NCBI RefSeq assembly: GCF_900103865.1
Contig: NZ_FNII01000009.1
Coordinates: 1-64,000 of the forward strand
Source: Vreelandella arcis
Lineage (GTDB): Bacteria > Pseudomonadota > Gammaproteobacteria > Pseudomonadales > Halomonadaceae
Reading direction: 5' to 3'
DNA length: 64,000 nt
The notes below the pieces were generated by a model. That model ran no database searches. It saw only the letters and a program-made list of their open reading frames with translations, and was not told the DNA's origin. This document shows, piece by piece, positions 17,348-25,755 of the stretch (its first letter is position 1; each line of letters opens with the position of its first letter). A program made the translations under genes and the position numbers.

Positions 17348-17911
17348 ATGAAGGTAATGCAAATTAACCAGCCAGCACAGCGAGATGCGTGTCTGGCGAG
17401 GCTGTGTGCAGCGGTTTATGGTCAATCCTCAGGTCTTACACCGCTTGTCGTCTTTACCGGTACGCGCAATGTGTTATTTCCCCAAGAAGCCGCGCGTTTG
17501 TTCGCGGCGGTTGATGGCGAAGGTAAGCCCCAAGCGCTGGCGCTGCTGGTGCTAGACGAAGAAGGTGAGGGCATGACGGTGACCCACGCCTGCCATTTAG
17601 ACCAAGCGGATGCCCAACAGCGCCTGATCAGTGAACTTAGCCTGAAAGCGCCGCTACGTGTCGAGGTAGATAGCGCCGAGCAAGAAGCGTTCTACCAGAA
17701 GAGTGGTATAAAGCGCTGGTTCGGCGAGACGGATGGAAAGCGGATAGGCTTGGGTGCACGCCACCCCGCCAAAAGCGTTAGCGAGCTGGCGCCCACCCTG
17801 GGCCTGGACGAAGCGCTGATTTTGCGCCGTTTCAAGCACGACCCGGCGGCATTTGAAACGTCAAAACAGGCATTTATCGATAGCTTGGCGCATTTTGATG
17901 AAGCTTTTTAA
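17348..17911 (+). CDS. Uncharacterised protein with possible C-terminal GNAT-like motif
   Basis: A 187-residue cytosolic protein that I do not recognise. The start at 17348 has the purine-rich GAGCGGGGGA upstream. Residues about 60-75 (PQALALLVLDEEGEG) look like a GNAT beta-strand region, and AEQEAFYQKSGIKRWFGE resembles the FYxKxGF motif near the end of GNAT acetyltransferases. The acetyl-CoA loop is not visible, so this may be a divergent or dead acetyltransferase. A C-terminal helix LILRRFKHDPAAFETSKQ follows. It is divergent from the RidA gene and convergent with the VWA gene. Confidence 0.6.
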   Translation: MKVMQINQPAQRDACLARLCAAVYGQSSGLTPLVVFTGTRNVLFPQEAARLFAAVDGEGKPQALALLVLDEEGEGMTVTHACHLDQADAQQRLISELSLKAPLRVEVDSAEQEAFYQKSGIKRWFGETDGKRIGLGARHPAKSVSELAPTLGLDEALILRRFKHDPAAFETSKQAFIDSLAHFDEAF

Positions 17912-17925
17912 CTAGCACTATTTAG

Positions 17926-19107
17926 CTACTTCTTGACCAGCTCGCGCATAGCAGTTTCCAACCCTTCCATGGTCATGGGGTACATGCGGTCGTCAATGAT
18001 CTCGCGGATCACCTGGGTCGAGTAGGTGTACTCCCAAGCGCGGGGTGGCATGGGATTAAGCCACGCCAAGCGGGGAAACGTTGCGCATAAACGCTTTAGC
18101 CACACGCCGCCGGCTTCGTCGTTAAAGTGCTCGACGCTGCCGCCTGGGTGCGTTACCTCATAAGGCGACATGGCCGCGTCGCCGACAATCACGACCTGGT
18201 AATCCGCGCCGTAGGTATGCAGCACATCCATCGTGGGGATGCGCTCGTTACCCCGGCGTAGGTTGTTACGCCAAACGCCTTCGTAAAGGCAGTTATGGAA
18301 GTAGTAGTGTTCCAGGTGCTTGAACTCGGAGCGGGCCGCCGAAAACAGCTCTTCGCAGACGCGAATATGGTCATCCATCGAGCCACCGACGTCCAAAAAC
18401 AGCAGTACCTTCACCGCGTTATGGCGCTCCGGGCGCATCTGCACGTTTAATAAGCCGCCATCCCGGGCGGTTTCGCGGATGGTGCTATCCACGTCGAACT
18501 CTTCAAGCGCCCCCTGGCGGGCAAATTTGCGCAGGCGGCGTAGCGCCATTTTGATATTGCGGGTGCCGAGTTCCAGCGAGTCGTCGTAGTCGCGAAAGCG
18601 GCGCTCGTCCCACACCTTGGTGGCGCGGCGGTGACGCGATCCATCCTGGCCAATGCGAATACCTTCCGGGTTGTAGCCGTAGGCGCCAAACGGGCTGGTG
18701 CCGCCGGTACCGATCCACTTGTTGCCACCCGCGTGGCGCTCTTTCTGTTCTTCCAGGCGTTTCTTGAACGTCTCGATGAGCTCTTCAAGGCCGCCCAGCG
18801 ACTCAATCTTGGCTTTTTCTTCGTCGCTGAGTTGCTTCTCAAATTCGCGGCGCAGCCAGTCGTCGGGAATTAGCGCTTCAATGGCGGCGTCCATGTCATC
18901 AAGGCCTTTAAACCAGGCGGCGAAGGCGCGATCAAAGCGGTCGAAGTGCCGCTCGTCTTTGACCATGACCGTGCGGGCCACTTGATAGAAGGCATCCATA
19001 TCGGCAAACACCACGCCGCGCTCTACTACCGCGTGAAGGTCGAGCAGCTCGCGCAGCGATACCGGCACGCCCGCGCGTTTTAAGGTCTCAAACAGGCCGA
19101 TAAACAT
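17926..19107 (-). CDS. VWA-domain (CoxE-like) protein, partner of MoxR ATPase
   Basis: A 393-residue cytosolic protein. The N-terminal part (1-190) is charged and helical, with a Gly-rich stretch GTGGTSPFGAYGYNPEG. Residues about 220-390 form a von Willebrand A domain of CoxE type. The metal site reads FLDVGGSMDDH, so the canonical DxSxS is Asp-x-Gly-x-Ser. VIVGDAAMSPYEVTHPGGS supplies the later Asp and loop residues. Such proteins work with MoxR AAA+ ATPases as metal-insertion or folding chaperones. The MoxR gene ends three bases upstream in the same operon. The client is unknown. Confidence 0.88.
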   Translation of the reverse strand: MFIGLFETLKRAGVPVSLRELLDLHAVVERGVVFADMDAFYQVARTVMVKDERHFDRFDRAFAAWFKGLDDMDAAIEALIPDDWLRREFEKQLSDEEKAKIESLGGLEELIETFKKRLEEQKERHAGGNKWIGTGGTSPFGAYGYNPEGIRIGQDGSRHRRATKVWDERRFRDYDDSLELGTRNIKMALRRLRKFARQGALEEFDVDSTIRETARDGGLLNVQMRPERHNAVKVLLFLDVGGSMDDHIRVCEELFSAARSEFKHLEHYYFHNCLYEGVWRNNLRRGNERIPTMDVLHTYGADYQVVIVGDAAMSPYEVTHPGGSVEHFNDEAGGVWLKRLCATFPRLAWLNPMPPRAWEYTYSTQVIREIIDDRMYPMTMEGLETAMRELVKK

Positions 19108-19110
19108 GGC

Positions 19111-19965
19111 TTAGCGGCCTGTGCCTTTCTGGCGACGCAGCATAAATGCCAGGCGTTCTAACAGTTGGGTGTCCTGCTCGTTTTTGACCAGCGCACCGGC
19201 CATGGGTGGCAGTGCTTTCACTGGGTCACGGCTATACAGCGCTTCTTGGGCCAATTCATCGGCCATCAGTAATTTGAGCCAATCGACTAGCTCAGAGGTA
19301 GAGGGCTTTTTCTTCAGGCCGGGTGCTTTACGCAATTCGAAAAACACCTCCAAGGCTTCGCTGACAAGCCGGGGGGCGATATCCGGAAAGTGGACATCGA
19401 CAATCGCCTGCATGGTCTCGCGGTCGGGGAACTCGATGTAGTGGAAAAAGCAGCGGCGCAGGAACGCATCCGGCAGCTCTTTTTCGTTGTTCGAGGTGAT
19501 GACGATGATCGGACGCTGCTCGGCGCGGATGGTTTCACCGGTTTCGTAAACGTGAAACTCCATGCGATCCAGCTCTTGAAGCAGGTCGTTGGGGAATTCG
19601 ATGTCGGCCTTGTCGATCTCGTCGATCAGCAGCACCACCCGCTCACCGGCGGTAAAGGCTTCCCACAGTTTGCCGGGCTTGATGTAGTTGGCCACGTTCT
19701 CCACGCCTTCAACACCCAACTGGGAGTCGCGCAGGCGGCTAACGGCATCGTACTCGTATAAACCTTGGGCCGCTTTGGTGCTGGACTTGATGTGCCAGGT
19801 GATCAATTGAGTGCCCAGTGACTCGGCCAGCTCCTCGGCCAGCAGGGTTTTGCCGGTACCCGGCTCGCCTTTGATCAACAGCGGACGTTCCAGCACCACG
19901 GCGGCGTTTACCGCCTGCTTGAGCGCATCGGTTGCGATATAGGAAGAGGTGGAGTCAAACGCCAT
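19111..19965 (-). CDS. MoxR-family AAA+ ATPase
   Basis: A 284-residue AAA+ protein. Walker A is LLIKGEPGTGKTLLAEELA (about 29-47), Walker B ERVVLLIDEIDKADIEFPNDL (about 108-128), and sensor 1 PIIVITSNNEKELPDAFLRRC. A small helical lid follows. MoxR ATPases remodel or load cofactors into partner enzymes through an associated VWA protein. The VWA gene starts three bases after its stop, so the proteins are almost certainly partners. No oxidoreductase client gene lies in the immediate operon. Confidence 0.93.
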   Translation of the reverse strand: MAFDSTSSYIATDALKQAVNAAVVLERPLLIKGEPGTGKTLLAEELAESLGTQLITWHIKSSTKAAQGLYEYDAVSRLRDSQLGVEGVENVANYIKPGKLWEAFTAGERVVLLIDEIDKADIEFPNDLLQELDRMEFHVYETGETIRAEQRPIIVITSNNEKELPDAFLRRCFFHYIEFPDRETMQAIVDVHFPDIAPRLVSEALEVFFELRKAPGLKKKPSTSELVDWLKLLMADELAQEALYSRDPVKALPPMAGALVKNEQDTQLLERLAFMLRRQKGTGR

Positions 19966-20183
19966 GGGAGAGCCTCAGCTTGTCGAAAGCGGGTTTATAA
20001 ATGGATTCAAACAAGTGTACGTGAGGGTCACCCTCAAGGCCAACGAGCTGTATAACGATGGCTACGATGGGTGGTATGCCAATGCCTCAAAAGTTACACT
20101 TATCTGTGTAACTTAATTACTCCGCAGCTGTCATAATCGTCACAACAGAAGATAATGATAGCGTGGAACGAGAGGACAATGTC

Positions 20184-20444
20184 ATGCATGCCAACGTCAA
20201 ACAGCTGCGTTTACAAACTAAGGCGCTCTTAGCGGCGACGCAGCGTGGGGAAACCGTCGACATCACTTACCGTGGTAAGCCTTGTGCTCGGTTGGTCGGT
20301 GTCGTTGAGAACGACCAGGAAACGCGTCCAGTGCGTAACCCTGCTTTCGGTTTATGGGCGGATCAGGATACCTCGAATGGCAACGATGTTGAGTCACAAG
20401 TGCGTCGCCTACGCGCGCCACGTAGCTTCGAGATGAGAGAGTGA
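20184..20444 (+). CDS. Phd/YefM-type antitoxin (VapB role)
   Basis: An 86-residue small protein. MHANVKQLRLQTKALLAATQRGETVDITYRGKPCARLV is the Phd/YefM fold signature, in which the N-terminal part binds DNA. The C-terminal tail (ESQVRRLRAPRSFEMRE) should wrap the toxin. The start at ATG 20184 follows AGAGGA at the right distance. Its stop overlaps the start of the PIN-domain gene (TGATG at 20442-20446). It should neutralise the toxin and repress the joint promoter. Confidence 0.88.
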   Translation: MHANVKQLRLQTKALLAATQRGETVDITYRGKPCARLVGVVENDQETRPVRNPAFGLWADQDTSNGNDVESQVRRLRAPRSFEMRE

Positions 20445-20824
20445 TGCTGGTCGATACAGACGTACTGATCTGGAATCTCCGCGGGAATATCGCGGCGGCG
20501 GAACGGCTGGATGATTTGCCTGGTTTTTCGCTGTCCGCTGTGAGTTATATGGAGTTGGTTCAGGGCATGCGCAATAAGCAGGAACTCAACCAACTGCGCC
20601 AAGCGTTGCACTATTGGCAAGCGAAAATAGTTCATTTGGACGAAGGGGTCTCGGCTCGTGCCACGTTTCTGGTTGAAAGCTACGCGCTTAGCCATAACAT
20701 GCAAATGGCGGATGCACTTATTGCCGCAACGGCCATGGAACTGGGCGCGCCCTTGTTAACCGCCAATGGTCGCCATTACCGGCATATTGATGGCTTGGGT
20801 TTAGACATCTTTCGTCCAGGTTAA
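20444..20824 (+). CDS. PIN-domain ribonuclease toxin (VapC-like)
   Basis: A 126-residue PIN-domain protein. Acidic metal-binding residues are visible in MLVDTDVLIW, in SAVSYMELVQG, and in NMQMADALIAATAMELG; the end TANGRHYRHIDGLGL is the usual last motif. VapC toxins cleave tRNA or rRNA when freed of the antitoxin. The gene starts inside the antitoxin stop codon (TGATG), so translation is coupled. A GTG at 20441 is a less likely start. The module stands alone upstream of a long gene-free region. Confidence 0.9.
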   Translation: MLVDTDVLIWNLRGNIAAAERLDDLPGFSLSAVSYMELVQGMRNKQELNQLRQALHYWQAKIVHLDEGVSARATFLVESYALSHNMQMADALIAATAMELGAPLLTANGRHYRHIDGLGLDIFRPG

Positions 20825-21152
20825 ATAGCTCAGATGGTCGCTGACACTACTTATCACCCCTGCCAATTCGGCGGCACTATGCCTTGGCGCTGCAGTTGAA
20901 GGCACGCATGGAGGGGCTGAAAACGACTGTCTACGGTCTGCAGCCGGTTCACCATACTGCATGAGGTGGTAAGCAATGAGCCATTCAAATAGCCAGTCCA
21001 TCATGCACGCAACGGTTCAGTGCAAGAGTGTGCACTGCATCATCATGACACGCTTGACTGAAAAATTGATCGTTCGTGGTGCGCATACCCCCTGAAAAAA
21101 AAGTGATCGCCAAAGGTTGTCAGAGCGCTATTTTTATAAGTATATGATTATT

Positions 21153-21342
21153 AGGGTTTTTTAAAATAGTGGCACGCATGTCGCAATATACTGGGTGCAA
21201 GGCCATTGAAAAGAGTCGGATACGATTGACGTTGTGATTGAAACCGACTTTCCCTTCATTGCCTACATCGCGACCGTTCGGTCAGCGATACACCGAGTGA
21301 GCTGGCGTGCTCCACCTGGGTCCCCTTCGGGGGACTTTTTTT
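21153..21342 (+). ncRNA. Candidate small RNA ending in an intrinsic terminator
   Basis: A promoter-like pair (TTGTCA / TATATG, 18-base spacing) at 21117-21146 lies about 175 bases before a strong terminator, with no open frame between them that looks coding. A small hairpin (GACC 21272-21275 with GGTC 21280-21283) precedes the terminator. I do not recognise it as tmRNA, 6S, RNase P, SRP or a CsrB-type RNA (few GGA motifs). The 5' end is a guess from the promoter. Confidence 0.3.
21320..21342 (+). terminator. Intrinsic terminator
   Basis: GTCCCC (21320-21325), loop TTCG, GGGGAC (21330-21335), then seven T. A perfect six-base GC-rich stem with a UUCG tetraloop. The nearest annotated plus-strand gene ends about 500 bases upstream, which argues for an intervening transcript. 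Confidence 0.8.
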
Positions 21343-21403
21343 ATGCCTGATTGTTGATCAATTTTCATCTTAAGCTGCCGGTTGAGCGGCAAATGGCTAC
21401 CGC

Positions 21404-22693
21404 TTAAGGCGTTAAGTTGTCCGGCCCGTGGTCGGTGACGACGATATTGTCTTCGATACGAATCCCGCCGCAGGGCAGACAGTGATCAACCAGGGTCCAG
21501 TTGATGGGCAGCGACTTTTGGCGCAACGGCTCTAAGAGCATCGGGATAAAATATAACCCTGGCTCGATGGTGACCACCATATTGCGTTCAAGCGTTCGGG
21601 TGAGCCGCAGCGCGGGGTGCTCGCTGGGCGGCGGGGCCGGGGAGCCGTCAGGCTGACGTAACCCGGCGACATCGTGCACCTGTAGGCCCAGTGAGTGGCC
21701 CAGGCCGTGGGGGCAGAAGGCGCGTGTGACACCTTCGGCAACCGCCTGTTCGCGGCTGCCTCGGAACAGATCGTGGGCGACCAGAATATCACCCAGATGA
21801 TGGTGCATCTGCTCGTGCAGGGCGACGAAATCAGCGCCTGAAGTAACGCCGCTGACCAGCTCATCTTTCAGTCCGTGCAGCGCCTTGACCAGCTCGCCGA
21901 ACAGTGCCGGGGCATCCGGCCCGGCATGGGTGCGGGTAATGTCCGCGCAGTAGCCACGGAACCGGCGCCCCGCGTCCACCAGCAGGCTGTGGCGCTGCTT
22001 GGGTGGGCTTAGCTCGTAGTGCTGGTAATGAAGTACGCCCGCGTGATCATTAAGGCCAATAATATTTTGGTAGGGAACGGCGGATTCGCGCTGGCGACTG
22101 CCCGCAAGGTAAGCGAGTTGGATGTCGAGCTCGCCGGAGGCACCGAGAAAGGCCGCTTCAGCGGCTTCATGTCCGGCCATGGCGAGCCGGTTGGCTTCCC
22201 GGAGGCAGGCGATCTCGTAGGCTGACTTATGCATACGGCGCTCGTCCAGGCGGTTCATCAGCGAGACGGGGTTCAACTGCGCTTGCTGGCTGGCGGTTGG
22301 CAACTGGGCGACATCACCGATAATCGCCGCGTGGCCTTCCAGCGCGGGGCTAACCTTGTCGGTACATAGGTGGATGTCAAATTCGGTCACCCAAGGTTCG
22401 TCTGGTAAGTGAGTGGGCAGGTGCCAAAAATCAGCCGGGGCATAGAGATACAGCTGGGGCCGCTTTTGAGGGCGTATCACCAGCCAGCTGTGTTCCACAC
22501 CGGCCAGTGGCACCCAATGCATGAAGTGCCCATACGTCTGAAAAGCGGGGGCCTGATCATCGGCAAAGTAAGCGTTGGCGTGCCCGCTGTAAATGGCTAG
22601 GCTGTCGAGCCGGTGCTCTTCGAGCAAAACCGTATAGTCGCGCTGCAAGTGCGTTAGGTGCTCTTGCTGTAAAGCAAAAAGTCGAGTTGACAT
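21404..22693 (-). CDS. pepQ: Xaa-Pro dipeptidase (M24 family)
   Basis: A 429-residue cytosolic metallopeptidase that cleaves X-Pro dipeptides. The pita-bread domain carries two-metal ligands in LLVDAGRRFRGYCADITRTH (Asp 240, Asp 251), GLGHSLGLQVHDVAG (His), VTIEPGLYFIP (Glu) and GGIRIEDNIVV (Glu). The length and layout match the PepQ/OPAA group known from marine Alteromonas, some of which also hydrolyse organophosphates; whether this one does is not known. The start at ATG 22693 follows GGGAC. It closes the array of peptide-transporter and LysR genes on the same strand. Confidence 0.93.
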   Translation of the reverse strand: MSTRLFALQQEHLTHLQRDYTVLLEEHRLDSLAIYSGHANAYFADDQAPAFQTYGHFMHWVPLAGVEHSWLVIRPQKRPQLYLYAPADFWHLPTHLPDEPWVTEFDIHLCTDKVSPALEGHAAIIGDVAQLPTASQQAQLNPVSLMNRLDERRMHKSAYEIACLREANRLAMAGHEAAEAAFLGASGELDIQLAYLAGSRQRESAVPYQNIIGLNDHAGVLHYQHYELSPPKQRHSLLVDAGRRFRGYCADITRTHAGPDAPALFGELVKALHGLKDELVSGVTSGADFVALHEQMHHHLGDILVAHDLFRGSREQAVAEGVTRAFCPHGLGHSLGLQVHDVAGLRQPDGSPAPPPSEHPALRLTRTLERNMVVTIEPGLYFIPMLLEPLRQKSLPINWTLVDHCLPCGGIRIEDNIVVTDHGPDNLTP

Positions 22694-22706
22694 GCGGGGG
22701 TCCCTA

Positions 22707-23618
22707 TTAGGTACGAAGGGGAGTGAGTTCGCTCCAAAAGCTATCCAATTCTGCGTGATGCTGGGCTTGATGGCGATACAGGCGAAGCTCCATGGGCACA
22801 TCCCAGTGACGATCTCCAGCGCGAACCAAGCTGCCCTGTTGAAGTTCTGCCGTGACGTTACGTTCGGGCAGCCAGCTCATCCCGTAGCCCAGCAGTACCA
22901 ATTCCTTGATGCCGGCCGCATACAGGTTTTCACTTTGCGCCGTTAAATAGCTGCTTTCGGGTAGCCGCGCCAAATGGGCTTTTACAGCTGAGCCTAAGAG
23001 CCCCCGCTTGGGGTAGGCTAACCATGGAATCGGCTGCTGTTGGCTGCCCGGCAGTAGGGCTCGGGGGCGCGATTGTTCATCTACGCCCGTCACTGGAATC
23101 AACCGTTCATGACCAATAACGCGGTAGCGACAATCACTGGTGTCGATATCCAGATCGCAGCGGTCTAACGGCCAGTAGCAGATCGCGAGGTCGCATTCAC
23201 CGCGCTTCAGTGCTTGAAAGTAATCGCTGGCTACCCAGCCCGTGGCACGAAGATAGGGTTGAATACGCTCCTGCCAGCCGGTTGATGCCAACCATTCGGG
23301 CAGAAACTGGCCAAGCAGACTTTGCGGCGCGGCGACCATAATACGTCGCTTTTGCCCGGCATTGATCTCCCGCACGCGATCACGTGTTAAGCGCACCCCC
23401 TCGGTCACCTGCTCGCACAGGGTGAGAAACTCTTCCCCAGCCGGCGTGAGCGATAGCGGCAGCGTTTGGCGGTTAATCAGCGTCACGCCCATTTCCTCTT
23501 CCAGGAGCTTGATGCGCCGGGAAAAAGTGGGCTGGGTGACGTTCTGTTCATCGGCGGCGCGGGAGAAGTGTCGCGTTCTGGCCAGGGCGATAAAGTCTTC
23601 TAGCCAGCGAATTTCCAT
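22707..23618 (-). CDS. LysR-family regulator (HypT-like)
   Basis: A 303-residue LysR-type regulator. The N-terminal winged HTH is MEIRWLEDFIALARTRHFSRAADEQ with NVTQPTFSRRIKLLEEEMG, a start that recalls E. coli HypT/YjiE. The C-terminal effector domain (about 92-295) is a periplasmic-binding-protein fold. It lies 13 bases upstream of pepQ and 34 bases after the last transporter ATPase gene, on the same strand, so it is embedded in the array and its likely targets are those peptide-use genes. This differs from the usual divergent LysR arrangement. Confidence 0.9.
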   Translation of the reverse strand: MEIRWLEDFIALARTRHFSRAADEQNVTQPTFSRRIKLLEEEMGVTLINRQTLPLSLTPAGEEFLTLCEQVTEGVRLTRDRVREINAGQKRRIMVAAPQSLLGQFLPEWLASTGWQERIQPYLRATGWVASDYFQALKRGECDLAICYWPLDRCDLDIDTSDCRYRVIGHERLIPVTGVDEQSRPRALLPGSQQQPIPWLAYPKRGLLGSAVKAHLARLPESSYLTAQSENLYAAGIKELVLLGYGMSWLPERNVTAELQQGSLVRAGDRHWDVPMELRLYRHQAQHHAELDSFWSELTPLRT

Positions 23619-23652
23619 GCCTTAACTCTCCATGCGAGAACCAACGACCGCC

Positions 23653-24720
23653 TCATAGGCGGCCCTCCTCAACAGCGTGGCACGCCACACGTGTACCGTC
23701 ATCCTGCGTTTGCAACAGTGGAATTTCTTCGCGGCAACGCGCGTTGGCATACGGGCAACGGCCGTGGAATACGCAGCCGCTGGGCAGGTTCACCGGCGTC
23801 GGGACTTCGCCTTCCAAACGGACGTGCTGTGGGCGATCATCTTCCAAACGCGGAATCGCCGACATAAGCGCCTGCGTATAGGGGTGGCGCGGTTTGGCAA
23901 AGAGTGTTGCGGTGTTGGCGATCTCACACACCGTGCCTAGATACATCACCGCCACTCGAGTACCAAAGTGCTCTACCACGGCTAGGTCGTGGGTGATGAA
24001 TAGGTAAGTGAGGTTCCGCTCGTGCTGTGCTTCCATCAAGAGGTTCAGCACCTGCGCCTGAATGGACACATCCAATGCCGAGATAGGTTCATCGGCGACG
24101 ATAAACTCTGGGTCAACCGCCAGCGCGCGGGCAATGGCGATGCGCTGGCGCTGGCCACCGGAGAATTCGTGGCCGAAGCGCTTGCCCCAGTCCGGGTCGA
24201 TGCCTACTGAGTGCATCACTTCTTCAACTTTAGTGACGACTTTCTGGCGATCCCAATCGGGGTGGTGTAAACGCAGCGGCTCTTCGAGCGTTTGCTGAAT
24301 TGTCATGCGCGGATTCAGCGACGCATACGGATTTTGAAAGATCATCTGCATGCGCTTGCGGTAGGCCAAAAGCGCACGTGAGTTAAGATTATCGATACGC
24401 TCGCCGTTGTAGCTGATTTCCCCCTCGGTGGGTGAAATCAGCCCCATGACGATGCGGGCGACGGTGGATTTCCCGCAGCCGGATTCACCCACTACGCAGA
24501 GCGCCTCGCCGCGGTGGATATCCAGGTTCACCCCATTAATCGCGTGGACGTACTCCTGGTGGCGCACCAGTTTGCCGCCTTTGAAACGCAGCTGGTCAAG
24601 AAAATCCCCCGACAGCGAAAAGCGTTTCTTCAACCCGCGGATTTGCAAAAGCGACTCGGCGCTCTCTTCGTTTTGCGTCGGAATGCGGTTATCCGTCATG
24701 GCCTCTGCCTGCGCGTTCAT
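23653..24720 (-). CDS. Peptide ABC transporter ATP-binding protein (DppF/OppF-like)
   Basis: A 355-residue ATPase of a peptide/nickel importer. Walker A is CVVGESGCGKSTVAR (about 76-90), signature HEFSGGQRQRIAIARALA, Walker B EFIVADEPISALD, and the oligopeptide-type C-terminal extension with VNLPSGCVFHGRCPYANARC. It powers uptake through the two permeases encoded upstream. Its start overlaps the stop of the preceding ATPase gene (ATGA), marking tight coupling. Confidence 0.93.
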   Translation of the reverse strand: MNAQAEAMTDNRIPTQNEESAESLLQIRGLKKRFSLSGDFLDQLRFKGGKLVRHQEYVHAINGVNLDIHRGEALCVVGESGCGKSTVARIVMGLISPTEGEISYNGERIDNLNSRALLAYRKRMQMIFQNPYASLNPRMTIQQTLEEPLRLHHPDWDRQKVVTKVEEVMHSVGIDPDWGKRFGHEFSGGQRQRIAIARALAVDPEFIVADEPISALDVSIQAQVLNLLMEAQHERNLTYLFITHDLAVVEHFGTRVAVMYLGTVCEIANTATLFAKPRHPYTQALMSAIPRLEDDRPQHVRLEGEVPTPVNLPSGCVFHGRCPYANARCREEIPLLQTQDDGTRVACHAVEEGRL

Positions 24721-25748
24721 GGGTTCGTCTCCTTCAGGCGGGCCTCATCAGTGGCCTCTTTGTCTATCAGTTCAGCCACCATGTGGCAGGCGACCTGGCA
24801 GTTGCCGGACTCGACAAAGCCGGGAACCTGTTGGGTACAGGCCGGACGGGGCTGACCATCGGCGCGATTGATAAAATCGCAGCGCGGATGAAAAGCGCAG
24901 CCGCTAGGCAGGTTAGATAGCGAGGGCATGCTGCCACGAATTTGGTTGAGCTTTTCGCCGGGCGTTGCCATCTGCGGCAGGGCGTTGATTAATCCCTGGG
25001 TGTAAGGGTGCTGCGGGTCGTTGATGATTTCCCGCGTGGGGCCTTGCTCGATCACGCGGCCGGCGTACATGACCAGCATTCGCTGGGTTACCTGGCTTAC
25101 GACGCCTAAATCGTGGGTGATCAAAATCAGCCCGACGTTGTGCTTTTCACACAGCTCCAGCAATAGCGCCATGATCTCGGCCTGAATGGTCACATCCAGT
25201 GCGGTGGTGGGCTCGTCGGCAATGATGATATCCGGGTCGAGCAGCAGTGCGATGGCGATAATGATGCGTTGGCGCATGCCGCCAGAGAGTTCGTGTGGAT
25301 ATTGATCCAAGCGCGTCTCAGGCGAGGGGATCTGAACCTGATATAGTTTATCCAGCGCGATGGCGCGGGCCTCCTTGGAGGAGATGCGCCGGTGCGCTTT
25401 TAAACACTCAAGCATCTGCTCGCCGATGGAAAGCACCGGGTTCAGCGTCATCATCGGGTCTTGGAAAATCATCGAAATACGGTTGCCGCGTACTTTACGC
25501 AAGGCCCGTTCCGACATGCTGTTGAGTTGTTGGCCGTCAAAGCGAACCTCACCCCCGGCAATAAAGCCAGGCTTGGCAATCAGGTTGAGCAGTGAAAAGG
25601 CGGCAACGGACTTGCCCGCGCCGGATTCGCCGACGATGCCTAAGCGCTCGCCACGTTCAAGGGTAAAGTTCACGTCGCGTAGGGCGTGCACTTCACCCAG
25701 GCGCAGAGCAAAGCGGACATCGAGGTGGTTGACTTCTAGCAGTGCCAT
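24717..25748 (-). CDS. Peptide ABC transporter ATP-binding protein (DppD/OppD-like)
   Basis: A 343-residue ATPase. Walker A is [17 protein letters not shown], signature [18 protein letters not shown], Walker [15 protein letters not shown], and the C-terminal oligopeptide extension [20 protein letters not shown]. It pairs with the DppF-like protein to form the heterodimeric ATPase of the importer. It starts seven bases after the DppC-like permease gene and overlaps the next ATPase gene by four. Confidence 0.93.
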   Translation of the reverse strand: MALLEVNHLDVRFALRLGEVHALRDVNFTLERGERLGIVGESGAGKSVAAFSLLNLIAKPGFIAGGEVRFDGQQLNSMSERALRKVRGNRISMIFQDPMMTLNPVLSIGEQMLECLKAHRRISSKEARAIALDKLYQVQIPSPETRLDQYPHELSGGMRQRIIIAIALLLDPDIIIADEPTTALDVTIQAEIMALLLELCEKHNVGLILITHDLGVVSQVTQRMLVMYAGRVIEQGPTREIINDPQHPYTQGLINALPQMATPGEKLNQIRGSMPSLSNLPSGCAFHPRCDFINRADGQPRPACTQQVPGFVESGNCQVACHMVAELIDKEATDEARLKETNP

Positions 25749-25755
25749 GGAATAT

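Larger units (their letters stand above)
20825..21403. other. 579-base gene-free region with a candidate small-RNA unit
   Basis: No convincing protein gene. It holds a sigma70-like promoter (TTGTCA 21117-21122, 18-base spacer, TATATG 21141-21146) and a strong intrinsic terminator at 21320-21342, both on the plus strand; listed separately as a possible RNA. On the minus strand past the pepQ stop there is a structured stretch, with TGCCG (21376-21380) pairing with CGGCA (21387-21391), but no T run. A 67-codon minus-strand open frame at 20801-21004 has no recognisable features. Confidence 0.5.

Noticed and set aside
20801..21004. 67-codon minus-strand open frame MMDWLFEWLIAYHL...
   Set aside because: No ribosome site, no known family, and it overlaps the vapC-like gene end; probably chance.
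21153..21342. CsrB/RsmZ-type RNA
   Set aside because: Such RNAs need many GGA in loops; only one or two GGA are present, so I keep only a generic small-RNA call.
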